DNA of 9,441 nucleotides from Anaerolineae bacterium. GTDB taxonomy: Bacteria > Chloroflexota > Anaerolineae > Anaerolineales > Villigracilaceae. Shown here one piece after another: positions 1-5,952 of this stretch. How positions within the stretch are numbered: position 1 is the first letter of the stretch; every line of letters starts with the position of its first letter. A model generated the notes under the pieces. The model had not been told where the DNA came from, did no database searches, and was given only the letters and a program-made list of their open reading frames with translations. The translations under genes were made by a program, and so were the position numbers. Location: positions 1-9,441 of the forward strand of contig RFJH01000132.1 of the NCBI GenBank assembly GCA_003694975.1. Direction: 5' to 3'.

Positions 1-121
1 GGGGCGGAAGGCCCGGGTCGGAGGGCGAGGCAGGCGGCAGATCGGGTTGAGTCTCCGCTTCGGAGGCCAGGAGTCGGCGGAAGCGTTGACGGGCGTCTTC
101 GTCCTCGTGGTCGGAGGGCAT
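1..121 (-). CDS. N-terminus of an unrecognised acidic/proline-rich protein (runs off the window)
   Basis: An open frame starts with ATG at 121 on the minus strand and stays open for 40 codons to the window edge. The peptide begins MPSDHEDEDARQRFRRLLAS. It then becomes rich in Pro, Asp, Glu and Ser, so the visible part looks like a disordered N-terminal tail with one short basic/hydrophobic helix. A Shine-Dalgarno-like AAAGGA (plus-strand 127-132) lies 5 nt upstream of the ATG. The start is 16 nt downstream of the MaoC stop on the same strand, so the two genes probably form an operon. I do not recognise the family. The rest of the gene lies outside the window, so no function is assigned. Confidence 0.55.
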   Translation of the reverse strand, partial: MPSDHEDEDARQRFRRLLASEAETQPDLPPASPSDPGLPP

Positions 122-137
122 GGGAGTCCTTTCGCGC

Positions 138-602
138 TCAGGGTTTCGATTTCACGAGCGTCGTCCAGGTGCCTTTCATCGTCGTCTCGCCCTTTTGGTT
201 CTTGACGTCCAGGGCGATGACCACCGCGCCGCCACCGAGGCGAGGGATGGCTTTAACTTCGGTGACTTCCAGTTCGACGTGGATGGTATCGCCGATGTAG
301 ACCGGCTTGACGAACTTCCAGCGGTTGATCTCGCGGAAGGCGATGACCGTGCCCTCCAGGACGCCCGTCCGCAGGGCGAGGCCGGAGACAATGGAGAGGC
401 ACAGCAGGCCGTGCGCGACGCGCGCCCCGAAGGGGGTGGATTTGCTGTATTCGGCGTCGGTGTGGATCTGGTTGTAATCGCCGGAGAGACCGGCGAAGGT
501 CACCACATCGCTCTCGGTGACGGTGCGCCCGGGAGAGACGATGCGCTGACCGACCTCGAACTCTTCGAAGTACATACCGCGAGGGGTGGTGAGAGAGGGC
601 AT
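138..602 (-). CDS. MaoC-like (R)-specific enoyl-CoA hydratase
   Basis: A 154-aa single hot-dog-fold MaoC domain protein. The family hydrates trans-2-enoyl-CoA to (R)-3-hydroxyacyl-CoA, or acts on related CoA thioesters, in the cytosol. The hydratase-2 motif is visible as SGDYNQIHTD at residues 40-49, with the catalytic Asp42 and His47 in the usual D-x4-H spacing. It is followed by the typical PFGARVAHG segment and a GTVIAFREI(N)RWKF...PVYIGDT strand pair. Length fits the one-domain family. I chose the ATG at 602 because AAGGAGG lies 8 nt upstream and the protein then starts directly at the conserved MYFEEFEVGQ region. The frame stays open upstream to ATG 626 and GTG 731, which would add 8 or 43 residues; see the promoter entry. 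The substrate cannot be read from the sequence, and the only same-strand neighbour is an unknown gene. The family call is strong; the physiological role is not known. Confidence 0.9.
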   Translation of the reverse strand: MPSLTTPRGMYFEEFEVGQRIVSPGRTVTESDVVTFAGLSGDYNQIHTDAEYSKSTPFGARVAHGLLCLSIVSGLALRTGVLEGTVIAFREINRWKFVKPVYIGDTIHVELEVTEVKAIPRLGGGAVVIALDVKNQKGETTMKGTWTTLVKSKP

Positions 603-610
603 AAGGGTCT

Positions 611-617
611 CCTCCTT
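611..617 (-). promoter_or_regulatory. Shine-Dalgarno site deciding the MaoC start
   Basis: The minus strand reads AAGGAGG, a near-perfect anti-16S match, 8 nt before the ATG at 602. It supports the short 154-aa product over the longer in-frame starts at 626 and 731. Confidence 0.75.
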
Positions 618-740
618 GTCGTTCATGGAAAATATCTGCTGATGAAACGTTCTGGGCAATGTCCGGTCACCTGCTTCACGCGCTCTGCCACCAGTGGCGT
701 AACGGGTATCTTCTCCGCGCGAGCCGCGCACGCCGGTTTT

Positions 741-749
741 ATTCTAGCA
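741..749 (-). promoter_or_regulatory. Extended -10 promoter for the MaoC gene
   Basis: The minus strand reads TGCTAGAAT, that is a TGn extension plus a -10 hexamer TAGAAT. I see no good -35 at 16-18 bp, as expected for an extended -10 promoter. The predicted start point near 734 gives either a leader of about 130 nt to the ATG at 602, or near-leaderless translation from the in-frame GTG at 731, which is 9 nt from the hexamer. The spacer zone of this promoter covers the -35 of the divergent hydrolase promoter (758-763), so the two promoters should compete for polymerase. This is a motif reading only. Confidence 0.5.
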
Positions 750-757
750 CAAACCCT

Positions 758-786
758 TTGACCTTTCTCCTAACTCCCCGTACAAT
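758..786 (+). promoter_or_regulatory. Sigma-70-type promoter of the hydrolase/antiporter operon
   Basis: TTGACC at 758-763 and TACAAT at 781-786 are separated by exactly 17 bp, close to the housekeeping consensus. The ATG of the hydrolase at 796 comes only 9 nt after the -10. The transcript should therefore start about 0-4 nt before the ATG, so the message would be leaderless or nearly so. This fits the absence of a convincing ribosome-binding site in front of 796. It is the only strong promoter I see for the four-gene operon that follows. Confidence 0.7.
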
Positions 787-795
787 AGGGACACT

Positions 796-3225
796 ATGCG
801 CGACTGGTCTTTGGGCCCTGGCGACCCGCTCTCCCTCACCCTGGCAGCGGACGCGCGCCTGTGCACACCGGATTACACCGACGACCATATCTGGGAACTG
901 CAACTGGGAGAAGGTGAACCGGCAGCGCTTGCGCTGCACACCACCTATGGCCTGCGGGCGCGTTCCATGCGCATCTTTCCCCGCTTCAGCGAAAACGGAC
1001 AAACGGTCACCGATCCGGCCACGTTTGCCAGACCGCCGCGACTGCGCCGTTTCTACCCGAATTTCCTTGTCCTGGATTTTTCTCCTTTCCCCGCCCTCGA
1101 TGTCACTGCGGAATATTGGGTGCCCGATTCGCACACCGTGACCTGTCGGCTGACCATTGTTAACCACACCCCTCGCCCGCGCGAGGTACGCCTGGATGTG
1201 TGCGGCCTGCTCGTCCCTCTGGAAGGACACAGCCTCACACCGAACAAAATCCAGTCCGTACACATTTTGAGTGGGAACACGGCGAATCTGGCTCCTGTTC
1301 TCTTCCTGACGGGGGGGCCTTCTCACGGCCCCGGCCCCTATCCTTCGCTCTCCCTTGACCTGAGCCTTGACCCCGCCGGCCGCAGGCAGTTGACCTGGTC
1401 TCAGGCGGCTCTTGCCGACCCAGAGACCTCCTTTGAAGCGGCGCGCCACGCTGCAGCCCAACCCTGGGACGCGGCGCGCGCCCGGATCGAGTTGCTCAAT
1501 GCCGGTCAGACGGTGGACATCCGCACCGGTGACCCGGATTGGGACGCCGCCCTGGCGTTGAGTCAGAAGGTTGCCCTGGGTTTGTTTCTCCATAAAGACG
1601 ACGCCTTGCCACGCCCTTCCTTCGTCCTCGCGCGTCGCGTGGACCATGGCTACTCTCCCCAGGGTGATGGCAGTGATTACCCCCGTTTGTGGGGCGGTCA
1701 GTCTCCCCTGGAAGCCTATTATCTTTTCGATCTCTTGCCCGGCGCCCCTCATCTCATCGAGGGGGTTTTGCATAACTTCCTGGCCATCCAGCAGGCAGAC
1801 GGTTTTGTGGATGGTTGCCCCGGCCTGGGAGGGCAACGTAGCCGCTTTTTGGCCGCGCCGCTTCTGGCCACGCTGGCATGGCGGCTCTACCGGCGCATTG
1901 GCGATGAGACATTTCTGCATCAACTCTTCTCTCCGCTCCTGTCCTTCTGTCGCGCCTGGTTCGACCGTGCCCATGACCGCGATGATGATGGCTTCCCCGA
2001 ATGGGACCATCCTCTCCAGAGCGGCTACGAAGACAATCCCCTCTTTGCCCCCTGGCATGCATGGTCGCAAGGGATGGACATCCGCACTGTAGAAACTCCC
2101 TCTCTGGCCGCGTTTCTGTATCGTGAGTGTCAGAGTCTGATCGCCATCGCCGGCCGCCTGGGACAGACGGAAGCCCTGGGAGACCTGCCTGCTCGGGCGC
2201 GGGCGTTACGGGAGGCGATCGAGGCTTGCTGGAGTGCTCGCAGCGGTTGTTATCGTTATCGCGATCGCGAGACTCACATCTGTTCAAGGGGCAAAGTGCT
2301 GGCGCGCCAGCGTGGGCCTGGGATGCTTCGTATGAAACAGACCTTCGATCCCCCGGTTCGCCTGGTGATGCAAATTGCCACGCGCGGTAAAACCATCCCC
2401 CGCCCCGAGGTGACCATTTGTGAGTATGTCACGCGCAAAAGCGGTGGAGATGAAACGTTATCTTCTCAAGAATTTCAATGGCGCGATGGCGGCGCAGTGG
2501 CTACCACGCAGAAGGTCTTCTCGCGGATTGGGAAGATCGTGGTGCGAGGGTTGAAGAAAAGTGACCGCCTGATCATCCGCACAGCGGATTACACCGCTGA
2601 GGATCACACCTTGTTCGCTCCGTTGTGGGCCGGTGCGCCGGAGTTACAGAGAGCGCAAACGTTAATTGGGCGTTCCTTGCTTGATGGGAGTCGTTTTGAC
2701 CGTCCCTTTGGCGTCCCGGCCTGTCCCTCGCGCGTTGGGGCGAAAGGTCGGAAGCGGAAGGCGAAGCCGGATGCGGAGGACATTTGCCTGAGCGTTCACA
2801 TGACGTGGAACGCCTTGATCATTGAAGGATTGCTACGCTACGGCTTTCGCAAGGAGGCGGCGCGTCTGTTCGCGCATTTGATGACGGCGGCGGTACAAAA
2901 CCTGAAACGGAATCGTTCTTTCTATCAGTGGTACCACGCCGAGGTCGGGCAGGGACTCGGGGAACGGGATGCGTTGCAGGGGTTGGTCGCTGCGGGGCTG
3001 TTTCTGCGTATCCTGGGTGTGGAGTTCCTGTCCGGTGGCCGTGTCCGCCTGGAGGGGCGAAACCCGTTCCCCTGGCCGGTCACGGTGCAGTACAGAGGGA
3101 TAGTCGTCGCGCGCTACGCCGGTTACAGCGAGGTGATGTATCCCAATGGCCAGAAAGCGCGCGTGGACGACCCGGCGCACTGCGTGGTTGCTCCGAACTC
3201 AGCAATGTCTAAGAGGACGGTGTAA
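796..3225 (+). CDS. Cytosolic (alpha/alpha)6-barrel glycoside hydrolase, GH63/MGH1-like
   Basis: An 809-aa protein without a signal peptide or membrane segments. Residues about 1-230 look like an N-terminal beta-supersandwich. Residues about 240-500 and 610-745 look like a split (alpha/alpha)6 barrel, and about 745-800 like a C-terminal beta cap. Barrel landmarks are PRLWGGQSPLEAYYLF (296-311), DRDDDGFPEW (394-403), SGYEDNP (409-415) and WYHAEVGQGLGERDA (712-726). The last two resemble the SG-x-D-D and E-x-G-x-G catalytic-loop regions of GH63 and mannosylglycerate-hydrolase-like enzymes, so Glu412 or Asp413 and Glu716 are candidate catalytic acids. A beta-rich insert of about 100 residues (roughly 500-605) interrupts the barrel, and a basic loop lies at 646-658. 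Substrate is unknown: a glucosyl- or mannosyl-linked storage sugar or compatible solute is plausible. It is the first gene of an operon with the antiporter, whose ATG lies 4 nt after this stop. Fold call fairly sure; family number and substrate uncertain. Confidence 0.75.
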   Translation: MRDWSLGPGDPLSLTLAADARLCTPDYTDDHIWELQLGEGEPAALALHTTYGLRARSMRIFPRFSENGQTVTDPATFARPPRLRRFYPNFLVLDFSPFPALDVTAEYWVPDSHTVTCRLTIVNHTPRPREVRLDVCGLLVPLEGHSLTPNKIQSVHILSGNTANLAPVLFLTGGPSHGPGPYPSLSLDLSLDPAGRRQLTWSQAALADPETSFEAARHAAAQPWDAARARIELLNAGQTVDIRTGDPDWDAALALSQKVALGLFLHKDDALPRPSFVLARRVDHGYSPQGDGSDYPRLWGGQSPLEAYYLFDLLPGAPHLIEGVLHNFLAIQQADGFVDGCPGLGGQRSRFLAAPLLATLAWRLYRRIGDETFLHQLFSPLLSFCRAWFDRAHDRDDDGFPEWDHPLQSGYEDNPLFAPWHAWSQGMDIRTVETPSLAAFLYRECQSLIAIAGRLGQTEALGDLPARARALREAIEACWSARSGCYRYRDRETHICSRGKVLARQRGPGMLRMKQTFDPPVRLVMQIATRGKTIPRPEVTICEYVTRKSGGDETLSSQEFQWRDGGAVATTQKVFSRIGKIVVRGLKKSDRLIIRTADYTAEDHTLFAPLWAGAPELQRAQTLIGRSLLDGSRFDRPFGVPACPSRVGAKGRKRKAKPDAEDICLSVHMTWNALIIEGLLRYGFRKEAARLFAHLMTAAVQNLKRNRSFYQWYHAEVGQGLGERDALQGLVAAGLFLRILGVEFLSGGRVRLEGRNPFPWPVTVQYRGIVVARYAGYSEVMYPNGQKARVDDPAHCVVAPNSAMSKRTV

Positions 3226-3229
3226 TTCC

Positions 3230-5155
3230 ATGGAACCATTGATCCAAGTGATTGTCAGAGTGATTTTGATGCTGCTGATCGCCTCCCTCGTGGCGATTGC
3301 GACACGGCGGTTTCGTGTGCCTTATACGGTGGGGCTTGTGTTGATTGGACTGGCGGTCAGTTGGCTGGTTGGGCCGCGTGAACATCCGTTGGGAGCCGAG
3401 ATCTCTCTGCCGGATATCATCCTGGTGTTGCTCGTCCCACCACTGATTTTCGAGGCGGCATTTCACATCCGCATTGAGGACCTGAGTAGAGATATCTGGC
3501 TGATTCTTCTCCTGGCGATTCCGGGCGTGATTTTGACTACCTTGATGGTGGGAGGGCTGGTGAGTTGGGGAACGGGGCTGGCGATACAGGTTGCCCTGGT
3601 CTTCGGCGCTTTGATCGCGGCGACCGATCCGGTAGCGGTTGTCGCTCTTTTCCGGAGTCTGGGCGCCCCGAAGCGGCTGCAAGTCTTGTTAGAAGGGGAA
3701 AGCCTGTTCAACGATGGAACGGCCATCGTGATGTTTGGGTTGATGCTGAGCATCGTGAGGGCCGGGGATTTCGACCTGACGCGCAGTGTAGCCGATTTTC
3801 TGCGAATTGCCGGCGGCGGCGCGCTGGTGGGCGTTATCCTGGGGATGGTCGTCTCGCAAATCATCGGACGTATTGACGAGCCGATGGTGGAGACCACGCT
3901 GACAACGGTGCTGGCCTATGGCGCTTATTTGATCGGTGAGGAAGCCTTCCACGTCAGCGGCGTTCTGGCAGTGGTTGCAGCCGGTATCGTCAACGGGAAC
4001 ATAGGGCCGCGCGGTATGTCACCGACCACACGCGTCGTGGTGCATAATTTCTGGGAATACGCGGCATTCCTGGCGAACTCGCTGGTCTTCCTGCTGATCG
4101 GACTGACGATTGATTTGAACGTCTTGTATGCCAATATACCGGAGATCCTCTGGGCGATCGTGGCCGTTCTTCTGGCGCGAGCGGTGAGCATCTATGGGTT
4201 CTCCCTCTTTGGGCGCGACCTGCCGGGCAAGTGGCGACACGTGCTCTACTGGGGTGGTCTGCGTGGGGCAATTGCTCTTGCATTGGCACTCAGCCTCTCG
4301 GCGGAAGGGTCACCAGAGGGACTGGCCGGTGAGGTGGGGCGTTTGCAAGCGATGGCCTTTGGTGTGGTGCTGTTCACGCTGCTGATTCAGGGCTTCACGA
4401 TGGATGCTCTGGTGCGTCGCCTGGAACTGGTCAAGCGCTCTTTTTACCAGGAGGAATACGAACGACGCCATGCGCGCTTTGTCGCCGCCCGGGCGGCGTA
4501 TGAGTACCTGCAACGTATGAGCAGGCAGGGGCTGATCTCGGAACATACCTGGCGACGACTCTCGCCGCTTCTGGAACAACAGTCAAAGGCGTTGATCGAA
4601 GCCGTGAAAGATGTTCTGACTTCCGACCCAAGCGTGGCGGCAGAGGAACTGGATACTGCTCGCCGGGAGGCCCTGCGGGCACAACGTAGCGCGTTGACCG
4701 GCTTGTTGCGCGATGGTGTGATCTCCGAGGAGACTTATGCGCAACTGGTCGGCGAAGTAGACGCGGCGATGACCGAGGAGCATTTGTCGTGGCCTGGCCT
4801 CCTCCATGCCGGAGGCGCTCTTGGGGCGGAGATTCACTGGCTGATGACCGCCGTTATCCAGGAGCAGGACCTGGAGAGTGCCACCAGTGCCTTGAATAAA
4901 CTGGGGTTCTCTGTCGCACGCCTCCCCAGCACAGGAGGCTTTCTGAGTCGCCGCAACGTGACGCTCTTGATCGGCATTCCGAAGGGAAGCGAGGAAACCG
5001 CCGTGAAGGTGCTGGAAAGCAGTTGCCAGCGGCGTGTGGAGTTCGTTCCTCTTCCCATGCGCAACCTGCCGTTGCCTTTACCGGTCCCCACCCAGGTTGT
5101 CGTGGGAGGAGCAACCGTTTTCTTATTCGAGGTGGAGGCGTATGACGAATTCTGA
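3230..5155 (+). CDS. CPA1 cation/H+ antiporter with C-terminal PstA/DarA-type c-di-AMP receptor domain
   Basis: A 641-aa inner-membrane protein. Residues about 5-395 form the hydrophobic Na+/H+ exchanger domain. It has the CPA1 signatures ATDPVAV (131-137, Asp133) and EGESLFNDG (155-163, Asn161-Asp162), the ND pair typical of electroneutral NhaP-type exchange, plus GGLRGA with Arg345. Residues about 400-535 are a soluble helical region with two copies of a G-(L/V)-I-S-E motif (434-438 and 496-500). Residues 539-641 match the whole PstA/DarA fold: MTAVIQEQDL start, RLPSTGGFL, TLLIGI, the long loop and the closing VGGATVF...VEAYDEF strand. The natural reading is a Na+ or K+/H+ antiporter gated by cyclic di-AMP. 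The ATG at 3230 is chosen because membrane segment 1 follows at once, and AAGAGGA (3211-3217) plus the hydrolase stop 4 nt upstream suggest coupled translation. Ion choice and ligand binding are inferred. Ser and Ala stand where PstA has Arg26 and Thr28. Confidence 0.9.
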   Translation: MEPLIQVIVRVILMLLIASLVAIATRRFRVPYTVGLVLIGLAVSWLVGPREHPLGAEISLPDIILVLLVPPLIFEAAFHIRIEDLSRDIWLILLLAIPGVILTTLMVGGLVSWGTGLAIQVALVFGALIAATDPVAVVALFRSLGAPKRLQVLLEGESLFNDGTAIVMFGLMLSIVRAGDFDLTRSVADFLRIAGGGALVGVILGMVVSQIIGRIDEPMVETTLTTVLAYGAYLIGEEAFHVSGVLAVVAAGIVNGNIGPRGMSPTTRVVVHNFWEYAAFLANSLVFLLIGLTIDLNVLYANIPEILWAIVAVLLARAVSIYGFSLFGRDLPGKWRHVLYWGGLRGAIALALALSLSAEGSPEGLAGEVGRLQAMAFGVVLFTLLIQGFTMDALVRRLELVKRSFYQEEYERRHARFVAARAAYEYLQRMSRQGLISEHTWRRLSPLLEQQSKALIEAVKDVLTSDPSVAAEELDTARREALRAQRSALTGLLRDGVISEETYAQLVGEVDAAMTEEHLSWPGLLHAGGALGAEIHWLMTAVIQEQDLESATSALNKLGFSVARLPSTGGFLSRRNVTLLIGIPKGSEETAVKVLESSCQRRVEFVPLPMRNLPLPLPVPTQVVVGGATVFLFEVEAYDEF

Positions 5156-5426
5156 GCCGATGAGCCTGGTTATCGCAGTGGTGCGTGATAGCGATAGCGA
5201 TGCAATCATCAAAGCGTTGGTAGAAGCCGATTTTCGTGTCACACGTATCGCTTCCACGGGGGGATTCCTTCGCCATGGCAACTCCACATTGCTGATCGGA
5301 GTAAACAGCGACCGTGTGAAGGAGGTTTTCCAAATCATTCGCGAGCACAGCACCCCCTCGGTGGATTTCGGCCTGATGCGCGGCATGGCCTTCGCGCTTA
5401 AAGTGGAACGTTTTGAACAGGTGTAA
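5142..5426 (+). CDS. Stand-alone PstA/DarA-like cyclic-di-AMP receptor (copy 1)
   Basis: A 94-aa soluble protein of the CdAMP_rec (formerly DUF970) family, PII-like trimers that bind cyclic di-AMP at subunit interfaces. Visible core: SLVIAVVRD strand, then FRVTRIASTGGFLRHGNST and TLLIGV, and a closing strand AFALKVERFEQV. All ligand-contact positions I recall from S. aureus PstA (Arg26, Thr28, Phe36, Asn41, Gly47) have matching residues, so this copy looks binding-competent. The long loop between the last two strands is shortened, giving a compact variant. Two starts are possible. ATG 5142 has GGAGG 3 nt upstream and overlaps the antiporter end by 14 nt. ATG 5160 gives 88 aa, starts exactly where the family starts and lies 4 nt after the antiporter stop. 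The close coupling to the fused paralogue suggests a joint role in controlling the antiporter. Confidence 0.88.
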   Translation: MTNSEPMSLVIAVVRDSDSDAIIKALVEADFRVTRIASTGGFLRHGNSTLLIGVNSDRVKEVFQIIREHSTPSVDFGLMRGMAFALKVERFEQV

Positions 5427-5431
5427 AGCCG

Positions 5432-5692
5432 ATGAGAATGATACTGGCAATCATGGATGATGCTCAAGCCGAGCCTGTCACTCAAGCCCTGACCACGACA
5501 GGGTTTCGTGTGACGCGCATCGCGTCCACAGGCGGGTTTATGCGGCGCGGTGTGGTTACCCTGCTCATTGGTGTGGAAGACGCTGAGGTCGAGAAAGCGC
5601 TCGATGTGATTCGTTCGGTTAGGACCGACGATAAGGATGGGCAACAAATCACCCTGTTTGTCGTGCCGGTGGCCAAATTCGTCCGGCTTTGA
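5432..5692 (+). CDS. Stand-alone PstA/DarA-like cyclic-di-AMP receptor (copy 2)
   Basis: An 86-aa paralogue of the preceding gene. It has the same MRMILAIMDD first strand, FRVTRIASTGGFM and TLLIGV core, short loop, and ITLFVVPVAKFVRL last strand. The FRVTRIASTGGF block is identical to copy 1, so the pair probably arose by tandem duplication. The Arg26, Thr28, Phe36 and Gly47 equivalents are kept, but the Asn41 equivalent is Val (MRRGVVT), which may weaken or alter nucleotide binding. The ATG lies 5 nt after the copy 1 stop, with AGGTG (5419-5423) 8 nt upstream, so it is the last gene of the operon. No clear terminator with a T-run follows; a REP-like palindrome lies about 90 nt downstream. 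Family membership is firm. Whether it binds c-di-AMP itself or only assembles with the other two copies is open. Confidence 0.87.
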   Translation: MRMILAIMDDAQAEPVTQALTTTGFRVTRIASTGGFMRRGVVTLLIGVEDAEVEKALDVIRSVRTDDKDGQQITLFVVPVAKFVRL

Positions 5693-5782
5693 GGGGACGC
5701 CCTGTTGGCCGTAGGTGCACTCAGACGTTGTAGAAACGAGGAAACTCTTCGCTCGACGATGGATGCAAGCAACCCTTTCTGT

Positions 5783-5846
5783 GTCATGGCGAGCGTCCGT
5801 CAGGGCGCGAAGCCATCTCGGCGGGCTTGGCCCACCTCGCGATGAC
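5783..5846 (+). repeat. REP-like palindromic element (GTCATnGCGAG family)
   Basis: GTCATGGCGAG (5783-5793) and CTCGCGATGAC (5836-5846) form an imperfect inverted repeat with 10 of 11 positions matching. Between them lie GCGAAGCCATCTC, close to the GCGAAGCAATCTC core of a dispersed bacterial repeat I recall, and a small GGGC-TTG-GCCC hairpin (5823-5833). It sits in the otherwise featureless gap between the receptor operon and the glyQS promoter (5693-5934), where I see no convincing gene. It may fold in the 3' end of the operon transcript and protect or end it. Confidence 0.6.
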
Positions 5847-5934
5847 GCCAAAGGGAGCGCGTGAGCAACGACCTTTTCGACATGATGTGAATGCACCTTT
5901 TGCCCGTTCCCCGACACGCCTCAAAACCTATAAC

Positions 5935-5943
5935 TGGTATAAT
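5935..5943 (+). promoter_or_regulatory. Extended -10 promoter for glyQS
   Basis: TGGTATAAT: a consensus TATAAT (5938-5943) preceded by TGn, with no recognisable -35 at 16-18 bp. Transcription should begin near 5950. The first ATG (5953) lies 9 nt after the hexamer, and glyQS itself starts at 5982. No T-box leader, which controls glyS in many Firmicutes, is present because the leader is only about 30 nt. Confidence 0.65.
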
Positions 5944-5952
5944 CCATCCGCC

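Noticed and set aside
120..761. A plus-strand frame of 213 codons over the MaoC gene
   Set aside because: It is the antisense shadow of a MaoC gene that has catalytic motifs and a strong ribosome-binding site.
739..2070. A 443-codon open frame on the minus strand opposite the hydrolase
   Set aside because: It lies antisense to a well-supported barrel hydrolase, shows no recognisable domain, and its Gly/Arg/Gln-rich composition is typical of a GC-rich shadow frame.
5783..5846. Possible CRISPR repeat or IS end
   Set aside because: Only one copy is present in the window, there are no regularly spaced repeats, and no transposase or target-site duplication is seen.
5123..5917. A 264-codon minus-strand frame across both receptor genes and the intergenic region
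   Set aside because: It overlaps two confirmed receptor genes, has low-complexity composition and resembles no protein family. Its open length follows from codon bias of the plus-strand genes.
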